Shown piece after piece: positions 6,478-6,856 of a stretch of DNA of 6,856 nt (position 1 is its first letter; each line of letters starts with the position of its first letter). This DNA is from Planctomycetota bacterium (GTDB lineage Bacteria; Planctomycetota; Planctomycetia; Pirellulales; Lacipirellulaceae). The translations under genes and the position numbers were made by a program. A model generated the notes under the pieces. The model made no database searches and was not told where the DNA came from. It worked only from the letters and a program-made list of their open reading frames with translations. Where the stretch lies: assembly GCA_024278035.1 (NCBI GenBank), contig JAJRUA010000283.1, forward strand, positions 1 to 6,856, given 5' to 3'.

Positions 6478-6856
6478 AAGGAGCTTGGGTTCCCCCGGAT
6501 GTACGCGACGAAATCGTCGACTACGTTGCCAAGTGGAAGAAGCGGGCCGAACTGCCCGCCAAACAGTTGGTGCAATGGATCGGCATCGGTTCCCGCAAAT
6601 TCCATAGCTGGAAACAGCGGTACTGCAAGGCAAACGAACATAACGGCTTGGTGCCTCGCGACCATTGGCTGGAAGCGTGGGAAAAGCTGGCCATCGTCGC
6701 CTTCCACACCGAACATTCAACGGAAGGATACCGTCGCCTGACGTACCTGATGATGGATCAAGATGTCGTCGCAGTGAGCCCGGCAACCGTCTACCGCGTG
6801 CTGAAAATCGAAGGCTGTTTCGAGCGGTGGAACGTGCAAAAAACGGGCAAAGGACA
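6474..6856 (+). CDS. IS3-family transposase OrfB, 5' part (runs off window)
   Basis: The frame one base back from orfA is open from within orfA to the last base. From CTG 6474 it gives about 127 residues starting LKGAWVPPDVRDEIVDYV. Visible features are a first helix-turn-helix (QLVQWIGIGSRKFHSWKQRY, 31-50), the motif VPRDHWLEAWEK (60-71), and the second helix-turn-helix typical of IS3 OrfB (GYRRLTYLMM at 85-94, then VSPATVYRVLKIEG at 101-114). The DDE integrase core lies beyond the window. There is no in-frame ATG, GTG or TTG near the expected N-terminus, only CTG at 6474, so expression probably depends on frameshifting from orfA. The start given is therefore nominal. No stop or frameshift is seen, so the gene may be intact. 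Confidence 0.88.
   Translation, partial: MKGAWVPPDVRDEIVDYVAKWKKRAELPAKQLVQWIGIGSRKFHSWKQRYCKANEHNGLVPRDHWLEAWEKLAIVAFHTEHSTEGYRRLTYLMMDQDVVAVSPATVYRVLKIEGCFERWNVQKTGKG

Larger units (their letters stand above)
6103..6856 (+). mobile_element. IS3-family insertion sequence, left part only
   Basis: The two-frame orfA/orfB layout and the sequences of both products identify an IS3-family element. The left end is not certain. The stretch beginning TGGAATTTCTCTGGGTGTCC at 6103 is a plausible terminal inverted repeat because it starts with TG, lies about 50 bp before orfA and precedes the only upstream leader. The right end, the second inverted repeat and the target duplication are outside the window, so the boundary cannot be confirmed. 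Confidence 0.6.

Noticed and set aside
6499..6741. Plus-strand 80-aa frame starting ATG 6499
   Set aside because: It is in the orfA frame beneath orfB. The -1 frame carries the recognisable IS3 OrfB sequence, so this is a shadow.

Overview
The window looks like chromosomal DNA from a Planctomycetota bacterium, probably of the Pirellula/Rhodopirellula type. This rests on the general look of the transketolase, an exported lineage-type protein of unknown function, the IS3-like transposase and moderately high G+C. It is an impression from the sequence, not a database result. No 16S or other definitive marker is present.

Layout. Positions 1-321 hold no gene I can support; the first ~25 bases resemble a dispersed GC-rich repeat. 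Four genes then lie on the minus strand. Read in transcription order from right to left they are: a small exported Cys/His-rich protein (5776-5240); a perfect 14-bp inverted repeat that is probably its terminator (5183-5226); a cytoplasmic protein with a C-terminal YHS metal-binding domain (5149-4484); a full-length transketolase (4305-2257); and a 601-aa exported protein of unknown function (2127-322). Positions 5777-6102 are non-coding and contain small hairpins. At the right edge, on the plus strand, is the left part of an IS3-family insertion sequence. It has a complete orfA (6154-6477) and a truncated orfB that runs off the window in the -1 frame, with an A AAA G slippery site near the end of orfA.

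How the genes may work together. Transketolase is core pentose-phosphate metabolism and has no obvious functional tie to its neighbours. The two genes upstream of it are linked by theme: one encodes a secreted protein with two CC pairs and many histidines, the other a YHS-domain protein with a C-x(n)-CC-x2-C site. Both features suggest transition-metal binding, so a small metal-handling pair is a reasonable hypothesis, but nothing here proves it. The IS lies just upstream of this pair in the opposite orientation and could have altered its promoter region.

I see no CRISPR array, tRNA, rRNA, toxin-antitoxin pair or defence system. Most of the window is ordinary. The least-explained items are the Cys/His-rich plus YHS pair and the 601-aa exported protein.
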